Below are positions 43,610 to 55,024 of a stretch of 64,000 nucleotides of DNA, one piece after another (position 1 is the first letter of the stretch; each line of letters begins with the position of its first letter). Origin of the DNA: Nocardioides lacusdianchii (GTDB taxonomy: Bacteria > Actinomycetota > Actinomycetes > Propionibacteriales > Nocardioidaceae). The notes beneath the pieces were generated by a model. That model saw only the letters and a program-made list of their open reading frames with translations. It was not told the DNA's origin and ran no database searches. Both the position numbers and the translations under genes were made by a program. Where the stretch lies: the NCBI RefSeq assembly GCF_020102855.1, contig NZ_JADHZD010000011.1, positions 1 to 64,000 of the forward strand, in the 5' to 3' direction.

Positions 43610-44602
43610 ATGATCACTCCCAGCCACGCCCCGGTGCTCCTCGACCGGGTCGTCGCCCTGCTGGCCCCTGCGCTCGAGGCGCCCGGCTCGGTCTACGTCG
43701 ACTGCACGCTCGGCCTCGGCGGCCACAGCGAGGCGGTCCTCGAGCGCCTCCCGCACGCCCGGGTCGTCGGCATCGACCGCGACCCCGAGGCGCTGCGGAT
43801 GTCCTCGGAGCGCCTGGCCGCCCACGGCGACCGCTTCACCGCCGTCCACGCGGTCTACGACGAGCTGCCCGAGGTGGTCGGCTCGCTGGGCCTCGACCAC
43901 GTCGACGCGGTGTTCTTCGACCTCGGCGTCTCCTCCATGCAGCTCGACGTCCGCGAGCGCGGCTTCGCCTACTCCGAGGACGCCCCGCTCGACATGCGCA
44001 TGGACCCCACGACGGGCCCGACCGCGGCCGACCTCCTCAACACCGCGACCCCGCAGGAGCTCACCCGCATCCTGCGCGAGTACGGCGAGGAGAAGTTCGC
44101 CAGCAAGATCGCCCGTGCGGTCGTACGCCGCCGCGAGTCCGCGCCGTTCACCACGAGCGCCGACCTCGTCGAGCTGCTCTACGCGACCATCCCGGCCCCG
44201 GCCCGGCGTACGGGCGGGCACCCGGCGAAGCGGACCTTCCAGGCACTGCGGATGGCGGTCAACGACGAGCTCGCCGTGCTGCGCCGCGCCGTCCCCGCCT
44301 CCCTCGAGGTGATCGGGGTCGGCGGTCGCGTGGTCGTGGAGTCCTACCACTCCCTCGAGGACCGGCTGGTCAAGCGCGCCTTCGCCGACGCCACCCGCCT
44401 CGACGTGCCGCACGACCTGCCCTTCGTGCCCGAGGGCGCCGAGCCCGCCTTCCGCCTGGTGACCCGTGGCTCCGAGCAGGCCGACGAGCACGAGATCGCC
44501 GAGAACCCCCGGGCCGCGTCCGTCCGGCTGCGTGCCGTCGAGCGCGTACGTCCCACCTCACGACCCGCTTCCCGCTTCCTTCCCCCTGGAGCCGTCAGAT
44601 GA
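43610..44602 (+). CDS. rsmH: 16S rRNA (cytosine-1402-N4)-methyltransferase
   Basis: RsmH methylates C1402 in the ribosomal decoding centre using SAM. The 330-residue protein starts with [13 protein letters not shown] and has the SAM motif [12 protein letters not shown] near residues 29-40. It also has [21 protein letters not shown] and [16 protein letters not shown]. The length is normal. Its stop overlaps the ftsL start by four bases. Confidence 0.95.
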   Translation: MITPSHAPVLLDRVVALLAPALEAPGSVYVDCTLGLGGHSEAVLERLPHARVVGIDRDPEALRMSSERLAAHGDRFTAVHAVYDELPEVVGSLGLDHVDAVFFDLGVSSMQLDVRERGFAYSEDAPLDMRMDPTTGPTAADLLNTATPQELTRILREYGEEKFASKIARAVVRRRESAPFTTSADLVELLYATIPAPARRTGGHPAKRTFQALRMAVNDELAVLRRAVPASLEVIGVGGRVVVESYHSLEDRLVKRAFADATRLDVPHDLPFVPEGAEPAFRLVTRGSEQADEHEIAENPRAASVRLRAVERVRPTSRPASRFLPPGAVR

Positions 44603-45159
44603 GCAGTCCCGTCCCGCAGCCACGGACCCGCGTCACCCGGATCGCCCAGGAGGCCGTCGACAAGGCGCGCCTCTCGGTCGTCCCGCGGGTCCGCACGCGC
44701 GCCCCGCGCGTGCCGTTCGTGACGCTCGTCAGCCTGGTGCTGGTGGGCGGCATCGTCGGGCTGCTCCTCTTCAACACCTCCATGCAGCAGGCGTCCTTCA
44801 CGGCCGCCGCGCTGGAGACCCAGGCCGACACCCTCGCCGGGCGTGAGCAGACGCTGCGCATGGAGCTCGACGAGCTCCGCGACCCGCAGCGCGTGGCGAT
44901 GCAGGCGCAGCAGATGGGCATGGTGATCCCGCCGGCCCCGGTCTTCCTCGACCTCGAGACCGGGAAGACCAGCGGGGTCCGCACGCCGGCCACGAAGGAC
45001 GACGCGATCCAGCTGGTCCCGCCCGCCCCGCCGATGCCCGCGGTGCTCGCGCCTGCGCCGACGGTCGTCGAGGTCCCGCCGGCGGCGGCCGCACCGGAGC
45101 CGGTGGTGGAGGAGCAGGCCCAGGCCACCGAGCGCCGGAAGAAGAACCGCGACCGGTGA
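44599..45159 (+). CDS. ftsL: FtsL-like divisome membrane protein
   Basis: The 186-residue protein is recognised mainly by position. It has a basic cytoplasmic lead of about 37 residues, one membrane helix at about 38-60 and a short coiled coil ([35 protein letters not shown]). A proline/alanine-rich tail of about 75 residues follows. FtsL links FtsI/FtsW to FtsQ at the septum. A 90-base gap before ftsI contains no clear promoter. Confidence 0.75.
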   Translation: MSSPVPQPRTRVTRIAQEAVDKARLSVVPRVRTRAPRVPFVTLVSLVLVGGIVGLLLFNTSMQQASFTAAALETQADTLAGREQTLRMELDELRDPQRVAMQAQQMGMVIPPAPVFLDLETGKTSGVRTPATKDDAIQLVPPAPPMPAVLAPAPTVVEVPPAAAAPEPVVEEQAQATERRKKNRDR

Positions 45160-45249
45160 CGGCGCGGTCCCACGGATCCACGCCGCACCGCCCATAGATT
45201 TGCTGTCAGGCACCGGAGCAAGCGCCGGGGCCGGGAACGAGGGAGACCA

Positions 45250-47031
45250 GTGCCGAGCAACCGCACCGGCCATGGCAAGCGCGGCGCCTCACGCGGAGCG
45301 CCGATGCTGCGACTGCGCATCGGGTTCGTCCTCATCGCGATCGTCCTGTCGTTCTTCGGCGCGCGGCTGGTCCAGCTGCAGGGCGTCGACCCCCAGGCGT
45401 ACGCCCTGCGCGCCGCCGCCGAGGGTGCGGCGCGGGTGACGCTGGTCGCCGAGCGCGGCGACATCCTCGACCGCAACGGCGTCCCGCTCGCGGACTCCAT
45501 CAAGGGCAAGATGGTCGTCGCTGACCCCGCGCTCACCGCCGACCGCGCTCCCGAGATCGCCCGGCTGCTGTCCGACCGGCTCTCCGTCGACTACTTCCGG
45601 ACGCTGACGGCGCTGCGGGGGCGCCAGGAGGGCAGCCGCTACGAGTACGTAGCGCGCCGCGTCCCGAGCACGCTCGCCAGCGACACCCTCGCCGAGATCG
45701 ACGCGGCCGGCTTCTCCGGCATCAGCCTGCAGGACGACCCGATCCGCGACTACCCGGCCGGCGACGTCGCGGCCAACCTGCTCGGCTACATGGGCACCGA
45801 CGAGCCGCTCGGCGGCTTCGAGCGCACCTTCGACGAGCAGCTGGCCGGCGTCGACGGCGAGGCCACCTGGCAGTCCACCTCCGGCAAGGGCGTACGCATC
45901 CCGCTGCGCGAGAGCACCCTCAAGGCCGCGCAGAACGGCGCGCCGCTGCGCACCACCATCGACCGCGACCTCCAGTGGTTCACCCAGAAGGTGCTCGCCG
46001 AGACGGTCCAGCAGTACCGCGCCGCGAGCGGCAGCGCCATCGTGATGGACACCCGCACCGGCGAGATCCTCGCCCTGGCCGACGTCCCCACCTTCGACGC
46101 CAACGAGCCCTCCGAGGCCGACGAGGAGGACCTCGGCTCCCGGGCCATGAACGACACCTACGAGCCCGGCTCGGTGCAGAAGGTGCTCACCGCCGCCTCG
46201 CTCATCGACGCAGGCAGGGCCTCAGCCCGTCAGCGGTTCAAGGTGCCGGGCAGCCTGCCGCGCCAGGACCGGGTCATCGGCGACTGGTTCGACCACGGCA
46301 ACATCCGCCTCACCCTGGCCGGCATCATCGCCAAGTCGTCCAACATCGGCACGGTCCTGGCCGCCGACGCCTTCTCCCCGGTGGAGCTGGTCTCCTACCT
46401 CCAGCGCTTCGGCCTGGGCCAGCGCACCGACATCGGCGTGCGCGGCGAGACGGCCGGCATCCTGACCGCGGGCGAGGCGATGACCTCGCAGACCAAGGAC
46501 CGCGTCGCCTTCGGCCAGTCGCTGTCGGTCAACGTCGCCCAGATGGCTGCTGCGGTCAACACCATCGCCAACGGCGGTGTCCTGGTCTCCCCGAGCATCA
46601 TCTCCGGCTCCGCGGTCACCGACGACGGGACGACGGTCGGCACCGACGTCGCCACCCGCACCCGCGTGGTCAGCAAGCAGGCTGCGCGCGCCACGGCGAA
46701 GATGATGGAGAAGGTCGTCGACCCCGAGGACGGCGTCGCGCCGGCCGCGCAGGTCCCGGGCTACCTCGTCGCGGGCAAGACCGGCACGGCGCAGCGGGTC
46801 AACCCCGACACCGGTCTCTACGACGGCAGCACCTCGGTCTCCTTCGGTGGGTTCGCCCCGGCCGACGACGCCCGCTTCACCGTCTACGTCGTCATCCACG
46901 CACCCAAGGGCGATGCCGGCGGCGGCTCGACGGCCGGCCCGGTCTTCTCCCGGATCATGGGCTACGTCCTGGGCCGCTACGGCGTGGAGCCGACCGGCGG
47001 GAAGCCGTCGCGTCTCCCCGTCGAGTGGTGA
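45250..47031 (+). CDS. ftsI: Septal peptidoglycan transpeptidase FtsI/PbpB
   Basis: The 593-residue class B penicillin-binding protein crosslinks septal peptidoglycan. A membrane helix lies at about 22-43 and a dimerisation/pedestal domain spans about 60-230. The transpeptidase has catalytic Ser308 in SVQK (308-311), SSN at 363-365 and KTG at 510-512. The GTG at 45250 follows GAGGGAGA, a fair ribosome site. Its stop overlaps the murE GTG by four bases. Confidence 0.95.
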   Translation: MPSNRTGHGKRGASRGAPMLRLRIGFVLIAIVLSFFGARLVQLQGVDPQAYALRAAAEGAARVTLVAERGDILDRNGVPLADSIKGKMVVADPALTADRAPEIARLLSDRLSVDYFRTLTALRGRQEGSRYEYVARRVPSTLASDTLAEIDAAGFSGISLQDDPIRDYPAGDVAANLLGYMGTDEPLGGFERTFDEQLAGVDGEATWQSTSGKGVRIPLRESTLKAAQNGAPLRTTIDRDLQWFTQKVLAETVQQYRAASGSAIVMDTRTGEILALADVPTFDANEPSEADEEDLGSRAMNDTYEPGSVQKVLTAASLIDAGRASARQRFKVPGSLPRQDRVIGDWFDHGNIRLTLAGIIAKSSNIGTVLAADAFSPVELVSYLQRFGLGQRTDIGVRGETAGILTAGEAMTSQTKDRVAFGQSLSVNVAQMAAAVNTIANGGVLVSPSIISGSAVTDDGTTVGTDVATRTRVVSKQAARATAKMMEKVVDPEDGVAPAAQVPGYLVAGKTGTAQRVNPDTGLYDGSTSVSFGGFAPADDARFTVYVVIHAPKGDAGGGSTAGPVFSRIMGYVLGRYGVEPTGGKPSRLPVEW

Positions 47032-48593
47032 GTCGATACGCTCCCTCGGTGGACCATCCAGTCGACCAGCCTGCCGAGGCGACGAGTGCCACCCGACCCC
47101 TTCTGCCCCTGGCGACGCCCGCCACGGAGCTCGCCGCGTGGCTCACGACCCTGACCGACGTGGACGTCCACGGCGACCTGGGCGCAGACGTCTCCGGCGT
47201 CTCGCTCAGCACGGCCCGGGTCCGGCCCGGTGACCTGTACGCCGCCCTCCCGGGCACGCGTGCCCACGGTGCGACCTTCGCCGGCCAGGCGCTCGACGCG
47301 GGCGCGGTCGCCGTGCTGACCGACGCCGCGGGGCTCGACCTGCTGCCGGCGGGCACGCCGGCGATCATCGTGCCCGACCCCCGTCTCGTGCTGGGGCGCC
47401 TGTCGGCCCGCGTCTACGGCGACCCGGCGCGCGGCCTGCGCGTCATCGGCGTCACCGGCACGCAGGGCAAGACCACCACCACGCGGATCCTCGAGCAGGG
47501 CCTCACCACCTCCGGGGTGACGTCGGCCGTGATCGGCACCGTCGGCACCCGCATCGCCGGGCACGACGTGAAGACCCAGCTCACCACCCCCGAGGCGCCG
47601 GACCTGCACGGGCTCTTCGGGGTCATGCGCGAGCACGGCGTGGACGCCTGCGCGATGGAGGTCTCCAGCCACGCCCTCGTCCTCGGCCGGGTGGACGGCG
47701 TGGTCTTCGACGTCGCCACCTTCCTCAACCTCGGGCGCGACCACCTCGACTTCCACAGCGACCTCGACGACTACTTCGCCGCCAAGGCCGGCCTCTTCAC
47801 CCCGGAGCGGGCGAAGGTGGGCCTGACCAACGTCGACGACGAGTTCGGCCGCTTGCTTCTCGAGGTGGCGACGATCCCGATGGCGACCTACTCCTCCCGC
47901 GGCGCAGACGCCGACTGGCGCGCGGTCGACGTCGCGCTGACGCCGAGCGGTGCCACCTTCACGGTCGTCGGTCCGGGCGTCGAGGTGCCCGCGGCGATCG
48001 GCATCCCGGGGGAGTTCAACGTCTCCAACGCCCTTGCCGCGATCGCGTCCGCAGCCCTCGCCGGCCTCGACCCCCGCTCGGTCGCCGACGGTGTCGCCGG
48101 CGTGGGCGGGGTGCCCGGTCGGCTCGAGCCCGTCGTGGCCGGCCAGGACTTCACCGTGGTCGTCGACTACGCCCACAAGCCCGACGCGCTCGAGGCCGTG
48201 CTCACCACGCTGCGTCCGCTGACTGCTGGACAGGTGATCGCCGTCGTCGGCGCCGGCGGCGACCGCGACACCCTCAAGCGCCCGCTGATGGGCGAGATCG
48301 CCTCACGGCTCGCCGACGTGCTCGTCGTGACCGACGACAACCCCCGCACCGAGGACCCCGCAGCCATCCGCGCCGCCGTGCTCGCGGGGGCCGGCGGCCC
48401 GGCCGAGGTGCTGGAGATCGGCGACCGCCGCCGGGCGATCCGCGAGGCCGTACGCCGTGCGCGTCCCGGCGACGTCGTGCTGGTCGCCGGCAAGGGCCAC
48501 GAGAGCGGCCAGGAGGTCGACGGCGTGGTGCACCCCTTCGACGACCGCGTGGTGGCCCGCGAGGAGATCGCGGCCCGGGAGGACCTCCGATGA
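47028..48593 (+). CDS. murE: UDP-MurNAc-L-Ala-D-Glu:diaminopimelate ligase
   Basis: The 521-residue ATP-dependent ligase adds diaminopimelate to the peptidoglycan stem peptide. The P-loop is TGTQGKTTT with Lys148. The specificity motif DNPR at 437-440 marks DAP addition, whether meso or LL. The GTG at 47028 overlaps the ftsI stop. A second GTG at 47049 has TACGCT exactly six bases upstream, so an internal leaderless start seven codons shorter is possible. Confidence 0.93.
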   Translation: MSRYAPSVDHPVDQPAEATSATRPLLPLATPATELAAWLTTLTDVDVHGDLGADVSGVSLSTARVRPGDLYAALPGTRAHGATFAGQALDAGAVAVLTDAAGLDLLPAGTPAIIVPDPRLVLGRLSARVYGDPARGLRVIGVTGTQGKTTTTRILEQGLTTSGVTSAVIGTVGTRIAGHDVKTQLTTPEAPDLHGLFGVMREHGVDACAMEVSSHALVLGRVDGVVFDVATFLNLGRDHLDFHSDLDDYFAAKAGLFTPERAKVGLTNVDDEFGRLLLEVATIPMATYSSRGADADWRAVDVALTPSGATFTVVGPGVEVPAAIGIPGEFNVSNALAAIASAALAGLDPRSVADGVAGVGGVPGRLEPVVAGQDFTVVVDYAHKPDALEAVLTTLRPLTAGQVIAVVGAGGDRDTLKRPLMGEIASRLADVLVVTDDNPRTEDPAAIRAAVLAGAGGPAEVLEIGDRRRAIREAVRRARPGDVVLVAGKGHESGQEVDGVVHPFDDRVVAREEIAAREDLR

Positions 48594-49981
48594 TCGAGAT
48601 GACCCTGGCCGAGGTCGCCGACGTCGTCGGGGGCACCGCGCACGGTGACGCCGTCGTCACCGGCGGCGCGTTCCTCGACACCCGCACCGCGGAGCCCGGC
48701 GGGCTGTTCGTCGCGCTCGCCGGCGACCGCGTCGACGGGCACGACTTCGCCGCCGCCGCGGGGGAGGCAGGAGCCGTGGCCGTCCTCGGCAGCCGTCCCA
48801 CCGAGCTGCCCACCGTCGTTGTCGACGACGTCACCGTCGCGCTGGGCCTGCTGGCGCGCCACGTCCTGGACCGGCTGCCGGACGTGCTCGTGCTGGCGAT
48901 GACCGGGTCGCAGGGCAAGACCGGCACCAAGGACTACCTCGCCCACCTCCTCGCCGAGTCCGGCCCGACCGTCGCCACCCGCGGCAACTTCAACAACGAG
49001 CTCGGGGTGCCGCTGACGGTGCTGCGCGCCACGCCGGAGACCCGCTTTCTCGTCGTCGAGATGGGTGCGCGCGGTGTCGGACACATCGCACGGCTCTGCG
49101 AGATCGCACCCCCGCACGTGGCCGCGGTGCTCAACGTCGGCACCGCCCACATCGGCGAGTTCGGCAGCCGCGAGGCGATCGCCGTTGCCAAGGGCGAGAT
49201 CATCGAGGCGCTCGCGGCCGACGGCACCGCCGTGCTCAACGCCGACGACGACCTCGTACGCGCCATGGCTGCCCGCACCTCCGCAGCAGTGACGACGTTC
49301 GGCACCGACGGGGCCGACGTCGCCGTCAGCGAGATCACCACCGACGAGCTCGGCCGCCAGTCCTTCGAGCTCGTGCACCGCGGCTCGGGCGCCACCGTCC
49401 ACCTCGCCCAGGTCGGCGCCTTCCAGTGGCGCAACGCCGCCGCGGCCGCCGCCATGGCGCTCGCGGCGGGGCTCGACCTCGACACCGTGGCCGACGCGCT
49501 GGGCGATGCCGAGCCCGCGAGCCGGTGGCGCATGGAGCTCGGTGAGCGTGCCGACGGCCTGGTCGTGCTCAACGACTCCTACAACGCCAACCCCGAGTCG
49601 GTCCGCGCCGCGCTCGACACGCTTGCGGGCATCGGTGCCAGCAGCGGTCGGCGTACGGTCGCGGTGCTGGGGGAGATGCTCGAGCTCGGTGACGGTGCCC
49701 AGGCCGCCCACTTCGACGTCGGGGCGTACGCCGCCGAGGTCGGCGTCGACGTGCTGGTCACGGTCGGCCCCGCTGCGGACCCCATCCGAGAGGGCCACGA
49801 CGCGGCCGGGAGCGGCGGAGTGAGCATCCCCACGGCGGGGCGTGACGCAGCCGTCGAGTGGCTGCGGCACAATGTCTCGGCTGCTGATGTCGTCCTGGTG
49901 AAGGCATCGCGGGGGGCGGCGCTGGAACTGATCGCCGAGGAGCTCCTCCTGGCGGAGGACGAAGGGAGTCGCGCCAGATGA
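48590..49981 (+). CDS. murF: UDP-MurNAc-tripeptide:D-Ala-D-Ala ligase
   Basis: The 463-residue enzyme adds D-Ala-D-Ala to the stem peptide. The ATP loop [11 protein letters not shown] lies at residues 105-115, with [13 protein letters not shown] and [10 protein letters not shown] as further conserved sites. The ATG overlaps the murE stop and the gene's own stop overlaps mraY, each as ATGA. Confidence 0.94.
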   Translation: MIEMTLAEVADVVGGTAHGDAVVTGGAFLDTRTAEPGGLFVALAGDRVDGHDFAAAAGEAGAVAVLGSRPTELPTVVVDDVTVALGLLARHVLDRLPDVLVLAMTGSQGKTGTKDYLAHLLAESGPTVATRGNFNNELGVPLTVLRATPETRFLVVEMGARGVGHIARLCEIAPPHVAAVLNVGTAHIGEFGSREAIAVAKGEIIEALAADGTAVLNADDDLVRAMAARTSAAVTTFGTDGADVAVSEITTDELGRQSFELVHRGSGATVHLAQVGAFQWRNAAAAAAMALAAGLDLDTVADALGDAEPASRWRMELGERADGLVVLNDSYNANPESVRAALDTLAGIGASSGRRTVAVLGEMLELGDGAQAAHFDVGAYAAEVGVDVLVTVGPAADPIREGHDAAGSGGVSIPTAGRDAAVEWLRHNVSAADVVLVKASRGAALELIAEELLLAEDEGSRAR

Positions 49982-51090
49982 GAGCCATCCTGTTCGGAGG
50001 AGGACTCTCCCTGCTGATCTCCCTCCTCGGCACCCGCTACGCGATCCGGTTCTTCACGCGGCAGGGCTTCGGCCAGCCGATCCGCGACGACGGCCCCACC
50101 ACGCACCACGTCAAGCGCGGCACCCCGACCATGGGCGGCGCGGTGATCATCCTCGCGACCGTCATCGGCTACTTCTCCGCCAAGATCATCACCGGCCAGG
50201 CGCCGACGGCCTCGGCCCTCTTGCTCCTCTTCCTGCTCGTCGGGATCGGCGCTGTCGGCTTCCTCGACGACTTCCTCAAGGTCAGCCGCCAGCACAACCT
50301 CGGCCTGCGCAGCCGCGCCAAGATGATCGGCCAGACCGTGGTCGGCCTGGTCTTCGGCTTCCTCGCCCTCTCCCCGGTGCTCGAGGACGACCGCGGCTGG
50401 CGACCGGCGTCGGACCACCTGTCCTTCATCCGCGACTACGAGGGCTTCGCGCTCCCGACGGTGCTGGCCATCCTGCTGATCTGGCTCATCGTCACCGGCG
50501 CCAGCAACGCGGTGAACCTCGCCGACGGACTCGACGGCCTCGCCGCCGGCGCGTCGATCCTGGTCTTCGCCGCCTACACGCTGGTCAACATCTGGCAGAA
50601 CAGCCAGTCGTGCGCGCTCGCGGCCGGCCCGAAGTGCTACGAGGTGCGCGACCCGCTCGACCTCGCCGTCGTGGCGGCGGCGATCACCGGGGCCTGCTTC
50701 GGCTTCCTGTGGTGGAACGCCTCGCCCGCCCAGATCATGATGGGCGACACCGGCTCCCTCGCCCTCGGTGGTGCGATGGCCGGCTTCGCGATCATGACCC
50801 GCACGGAGCTCCTCCTCGTCGTCATCGGCGGGCTCTTCGTGGCCATCACCCTGTCGGTGATGATCCAGGTCTCGGTCTTCAAGCTCAGCCGCGCCAGCGG
50901 CCTGGTCCGGTCGGTGTTCAAGATCCAGGCCGGCCACCGCGTCTTCCGGATGACGCCGCTGCACCACCACTTCGAGATGCTCGGCTGGGAGCAGGTCACC
51001 ATCGTGATCCGCTTCTGGATCGTCACCGGCCTCGCGGTCGCCACCGGCCTCGGCATCTTCTACGCCGAGTGGGTCGCAGGCGTTGGTTGA
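49978..51090 (+). CDS. mraY: Phospho-MurNAc-pentapeptide translocase
   Basis: The 370-residue protein has about ten membrane helices. It moves phospho-MurNAc-pentapeptide onto undecaprenyl phosphate, making lipid I at the inner face of the membrane. It has the metal and substrate motifs [32 protein letters not shown] and TPLHHHFE. A loop of about 15 residues containing two cysteines ([10 protein letters not shown]) may be a disulphide outside. Confidence 0.95.
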   Translation: MRAILFGGGLSLLISLLGTRYAIRFFTRQGFGQPIRDDGPTTHHVKRGTPTMGGAVIILATVIGYFSAKIITGQAPTASALLLLFLLVGIGAVGFLDDFLKVSRQHNLGLRSRAKMIGQTVVGLVFGFLALSPVLEDDRGWRPASDHLSFIRDYEGFALPTVLAILLIWLIVTGASNAVNLADGLDGLAAGASILVFAAYTLVNIWQNSQSCALAAGPKCYEVRDPLDLAVVAAAITGACFGFLWWNASPAQIMMGDTGSLALGGAMAGFAIMTRTELLLVVIGGLFVAITLSVMIQVSVFKLSRASGLVRSVFKIQAGHRVFRMTPLHHHFEMLGWEQVTIVIRFWIVTGLAVATGLGIFYAEWVAGVG

Positions 51091-51094
51091 CGAC

Positions 51095-52585
51095 GTGACG
51101 GGGGTCGACCGGCTCGGCAGGACCAGCGACTGGTCCGGCGTACGCGTCGTGGTCGCCGGCTTCGGCGTCTCCGGCTACGCCGCGGCCGACAACCTGCTCT
51201 TCCTCGGTGCCCAGGTCACCGCGCTCGACGAGACCACGAGCGAGGAGAAGGCCGAGAAGGCCCAGCTCCTCGAGACACTGGGGGCCACCGTCCGCCTCGA
51301 GCCCGGCGCCACCGACGTGCTGCCCGACGGTGTCGACCTGGTCGTGACCTCGCCCGGCTGGCGCCCGACCGCGCCGCTCCTGGCGCAGGCCGCCGAGCGG
51401 GGCGTCCCGGTCTGGGGCGAGGTGGAGCTCGCCTGGCGCCTGCGCGACCCCGAGCACCAGGCCCCCTGGCTCGCGGTCACCGGCACCAACGGCAAGACCA
51501 CGACCGTGCAGATGCTGCAGTCGATCCTCACCGCCGCCGGCCTGCGCGCCGCCGCGGTCGGCAACGTGGGCCTGCCGATCGTCGAGGCCGTGATGGATCC
51601 CGAGCCCTACGACGTGCTCGCCGTGGAGCTGTCCAGCTTCCAGCTCCACTACACCCACTCGATGTCCGCGGAGTCGGCCGTCGTGCTCAACGTCGCCGAG
51701 GACCACCTCGACTGGTACGCCGACGAGCCGGGCGCGCCGTCGGGCGCCCCGACCGGGATGGACCGCTACGCCGCCGACAAGGCGCGCATCTACGAGCACG
51801 TCCAGCGTGCCTGCGTCTACAACCTCGCCGACCCCGCCACCGAGGCGATGGTGCGCGAGGCCGACGTGGTCGAGGGCGCCCGCGCGGTCGGCTTCACCCT
51901 CGGCACCCCGTCGTCGGGTGACGTCGGGATCGTCGACGACCTCCTGGTCGACCGGGCGTTCATCGACGACCGCGCCTCCAGCGCGGCCGAGCTCTGCACC
52001 CTCGCCGACCTGGCCTCGCCCGCGCCGCACTTCGTCGCCAACGCGCTCGCCGCGGCGGCGCTCGCCCGCGCCCACGGCGTCAGCCAGCAGGCGGTGCGCG
52101 ACGGGCTGCGCGCCTTCCGCCCCGACGGACACCGCATCGCGCACGTCGCCGAGGCGCAGGGAGTGACCTGGATCGACGACTCCAAGGCCACGAACCCGCA
52201 CGCCGCGCAGTCGTCGCTCGGGGCGTTCGAGCACGTCGTCTGGGTCGCAGGGGGACTGGCCAAGGGCGCACGCTTCGACGACCTGGTGCTCGCCGCCCGC
52301 GACCGGTTGCGCGGTGTGGTGCTGCTCGGTCGCGACCGCGCGGTCATCGCGGACGCTCTTTCGCGACACGCGCCCGATGTGCCCGTCATCGACGTGGGCG
52401 CGGACGAGACTGGTGCTCCGATGGAGCGCGTGGTCGACGCGGCAGCCGGGCTCGCCAGGTCCGGTGACACGGTGCTGCTGGCGCCGGGATGCGCCTCCAT
52501 GGACATGTTCCTCAACTACGGCGCGCGCGGCGATGCGTTCGCGGACGCCGTGCACGCCCACATCGCCCGCCACGACCAGACCTGA
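51095..52585 (+). CDS. murD: UDP-MurNAc-L-Ala:D-Glu ligase
   Basis: The 496-residue enzyme adds D-glutamate to UDP-MurNAc-L-alanine. It has an N-terminal Rossmann region ([17 protein letters not shown]), the ATP loop TGTNGKTTT and [12 protein letters not shown]. Two starts are possible: GTG at 51095, which I prefer, and TTG at 51083, which would overlap mraY by eight bases. Neither has a strong ribosome site. Confidence 0.93.
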   Translation: MTGVDRLGRTSDWSGVRVVVAGFGVSGYAAADNLLFLGAQVTALDETTSEEKAEKAQLLETLGATVRLEPGATDVLPDGVDLVVTSPGWRPTAPLLAQAAERGVPVWGEVELAWRLRDPEHQAPWLAVTGTNGKTTTVQMLQSILTAAGLRAAAVGNVGLPIVEAVMDPEPYDVLAVELSSFQLHYTHSMSAESAVVLNVAEDHLDWYADEPGAPSGAPTGMDRYAADKARIYEHVQRACVYNLADPATEAMVREADVVEGARAVGFTLGTPSSGDVGIVDDLLVDRAFIDDRASSAAELCTLADLASPAPHFVANALAAAALARAHGVSQQAVRDGLRAFRPDGHRIAHVAEAQGVTWIDDSKATNPHAAQSSLGAFEHVVWVAGGLAKGARFDDLVLAARDRLRGVVLLGRDRAVIADALSRHAPDVPVIDVGADETGAPMERVVDAAAGLARSGDTVLLAPGCASMDMFLNYGARGDAFADAVHAHIARHDQT

Positions 52586-52611
52586 CCGCCATCCGGAGGG
52601 GAGCCGCGACG

Positions 52612-53928
52612 ATGACCACCGCGAACCCCGAGGACGTCGCCGTCGGTCCCGAGGCCCCGGCCGCCGGTGTCCGGCCGCCGCTGGGTTCCGGGATCGCCGC
52701 AGGGTGGCGGTGGGGCCGCGACGCGGTCGCCTCGACCACGGGCGCGGTGCGTGACGCGCTGGAGAAGCCGCTCGCCTCCTACTACCTGCTGCTGGGCTCG
52801 TCGGCGCTGCTGCTCACCATCGGGCTGATCATGGTGCTGAGCGCGTCGAGCGTGCGGTCCTTCCTCCTCTACGACGACTCCTACGCCGTGGTGAAGCGCC
52901 AGCTGCTGTGGGTGGCGGTCGGGCTCCCGTGCGCGTGGGTCGCCTCACGCCTGCCGATCAAGCACGTGCGCCGCCTGGCCTATCCCGGCTTCCTGCTGAC
53001 GCTGGTGCTGCTCGCGCTCGTGGCGCGCTTCGGCGTGCTGATCAACGGCAACAAGAACTGGCTGGCGATCGGGCCCTTCACCATGCAGCCCGCCGAGGTG
53101 GCCAAGCTCGCCATCGTGCTGTGGGCGGCCAACATCTACGCCCACAAGGAGCGCCGCCTGCGCGAGCTCCACCACCTCCTCGTGCCGGTGGTGCCGGGGC
53201 TCTTCGCCGTCATCGGCCTGGTGCTCGTCGGTCGCGACCTCGGCACCGCGATGGTCCTCGCGGCGATCCTGCTCGGCATGCTCTGGGTCGTGGGCGCCCC
53301 GATGCGGCTCTTCGGCCTGAGCCTGTCGGTTCTCGGCGTCGCCGGTGTCGCGCTCGCCGCGACCGACGGCGAGCGCCTCCAGCGCATCACCCACTTCACC
53401 GATCCGTTCAAGGACTACACCGACGCCGGGTGGCAGCCCGCGCACGGCCTCTACGCGCTCTCCAGCGGGGGCTGGCTGGGACAGGGGATCGGTGCCTCGA
53501 CCCAGAAGTGGGGCGACCTGCCCGAGGCCCACACCGACTTCATCTTCGCGGTGCTGGGCGAGGAGCTCGGCCTGGTCGGCACGCTGCTGGTCATCGCGCT
53601 GTTCTTCACCATCGCCTACGCCGCGATCCGCGTCGCGCTCACCACGCAGGACCCGTTCGTGCGCTACGCGACCTTCGGCATCGTGGTCTGGCTGCTCGGG
53701 CAGATGATGATCAACGTCGGCATGGTGCTGGCCGTCCTGCCCGTCATCGGGATCCCGCTGCCGATCGTCTCCTACGGCGGCTCGGCGCTGCTGCCGTCGC
53801 TGGTCGCGCTCGGACTGGTGATCGGCTTCGCCCGCCGCGAGCCCGAAGCGGCGGCCGCGCTGGCGGCGCGGCGTCGCAACCGCTCCGCGGGGCTGTCCGC
53901 CGCGACCCACTCCGACGCGCATCGCTAG
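52612..53928 (+). CDS. ftsW: SEDS glycosyltransferase FtsW
   Basis: The 438-residue membrane protein has about ten helices and polymerises lipid II at the septum together with FtsI. SEDS features include INGNKNWLAIGPFTMQPAE, GRDLGTAMV, EAHTDFIFAVLGEELG and PIVSYGGSALLPSL. The ATG at 52612 has GGAGGGGAG upstream and gives a cytoplasmic lead of about 55 residues; the frame is open earlier without support. Confidence 0.93.
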   Translation: MTTANPEDVAVGPEAPAAGVRPPLGSGIAAGWRWGRDAVASTTGAVRDALEKPLASYYLLLGSSALLLTIGLIMVLSASSVRSFLLYDDSYAVVKRQLLWVAVGLPCAWVASRLPIKHVRRLAYPGFLLTLVLLALVARFGVLINGNKNWLAIGPFTMQPAEVAKLAIVLWAANIYAHKERRLRELHHLLVPVVPGLFAVIGLVLVGRDLGTAMVLAAILLGMLWVVGAPMRLFGLSLSVLGVAGVALAATDGERLQRITHFTDPFKDYTDAGWQPAHGLYALSSGGWLGQGIGASTQKWGDLPEAHTDFIFAVLGEELGLVGTLLVIALFFTIAYAAIRVALTTQDPFVRYATFGIVVWLLGQMMINVGMVLAVLPVIGIPLPIVSYGGSALLPSLVALGLVIGFARREPEAAAALAARRRNRSAGLSAATHSDAHR

Positions 53929-53931
53929 ATT
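53926..53931 (+). promoter_or_regulatory. Putative leaderless -10 (TAGATT) of murG
   Basis: TAGATT ends seven bases before the murG ATG at 53939; its first three bases are the ftsW stop codon. Confidence 0.45.
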
Positions 53932-53938
53932 TGCCCTG

Positions 53939-55024
53939 ATGCGCGTACTCCTCGCCGGCGGCGGCTCCGCCGGCCACACCTCGCCCCTGCTCGCCACCGC
54001 CGACGCCCTGCGTCGCCTGGACCCGGCGACGGAGGTGACCTGCCTCGGCACCCGCGAGGGGCTGGAGGCCCGGCTGGTGCCGGAGGCCGGCCTGCCGCTC
54101 GAGTTCGTGCCGCGGGTCCCGCTGCCGCGTCGCCCCAGCGCCGACCTGCTCCGTACGCCGACCCGCCTCCGCGCCGCCCGCGCCGCCGCCCTCGAGGTGG
54201 TCGACCGGGTGCGCCCCGACGTCGTCGTCGGCTTCGGCGGCTACGTCTCGGTCCCCGCCTACCTCGCCGCACGCAAGCGCGGGCTGCCCATCGTGGTCCA
54301 CGAGGGCAACGCGATCCCCGGCATCGCCAACAAGCTGGGCGCGCGCATGACCCAGCACGTCGCTACCAGCTTCCCCGGCACCGACCTGCCCCACGCGGTC
54401 TGCACCGGCCTGCCGATCCGGCGGCTCGTCTCGACCCTCGACCGGGCTGCCCTGCGCGGCGAGGCGCTCGCGTCGTTCGGCCTCCGCGACGACCTGCCCA
54501 CCCTCGTGGTGACCGGCGGCTCGCAGGGTGCCGCCCGGATCAACGCCGCGGTCTCCGGTGCCGCGCCCGCGCTCGCCGCGGCCGGCGTCCAGGTGCTCCA
54601 CATCGTCGGACCGAAGAACGAGCTCGAGGTCGCCTCGGGCGAGGTCCCCTACGTCGTGGTCAACTACGTCGACCGGATGGACCTGGCCTACGCCGCCGCC
54701 GACGCCGTGCTGTGCCGCTCCGGCAGCAACACCGTCACCGAGGTCTCCGGTGTCGGCCTGCCCGCCATCTACGTCCCGCTCCCGATCGGCAACGGCGAGC
54801 AGGCGCTCAACGCGCGTCCCGTCGTCGACGCCGGTGGCGGACTGCTGGTCGCCGATGTCGCCCTCACCCCGGAGTGGGTCGCGGCCAGCGTGCCGGGGCT
54901 GCTGACCGACGCCGCACGCCTGGCGGCGATGGGCGCTGCGGCCCGCGGGGTCATCCCGCTCGACGCCGACGAGCTGCTCGCGCGGATGATCCTCGACGCC
55001 GCTGCACCGGGAGCGACCCCGTGA
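53939..55024 (+). CDS. murG: UDP-GlcNAc:lipid I GlcNAc transferase
   Basis: The 361-residue peripheral membrane enzyme converts lipid I to lipid II. It has the glycine-rich loop GGGSAGHTSPLLA at the start, VVHEGNAIPGIANK, TGGSQGAARIN and RSGSNTVTEVSGVGLPAIYVPLP in the donor site. The stop overlaps the murC GTG by four bases. Confidence 0.95.
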   Translation: MRVLLAGGGSAGHTSPLLATADALRRLDPATEVTCLGTREGLEARLVPEAGLPLEFVPRVPLPRRPSADLLRTPTRLRAARAAALEVVDRVRPDVVVGFGGYVSVPAYLAARKRGLPIVVHEGNAIPGIANKLGARMTQHVATSFPGTDLPHAVCTGLPIRRLVSTLDRAALRGEALASFGLRDDLPTLVVTGGSQGAARINAAVSGAAPALAAAGVQVLHIVGPKNELEVASGEVPYVVVNYVDRMDLAYAAADAVLCRSGSNTVTEVSGVGLPAIYVPLPIGNGEQALNARPVVDAGGGLLVADVALTPEWVAASVPGLLTDAARLAAMGAAARGVIPLDADELLARMILDAAAPGATP

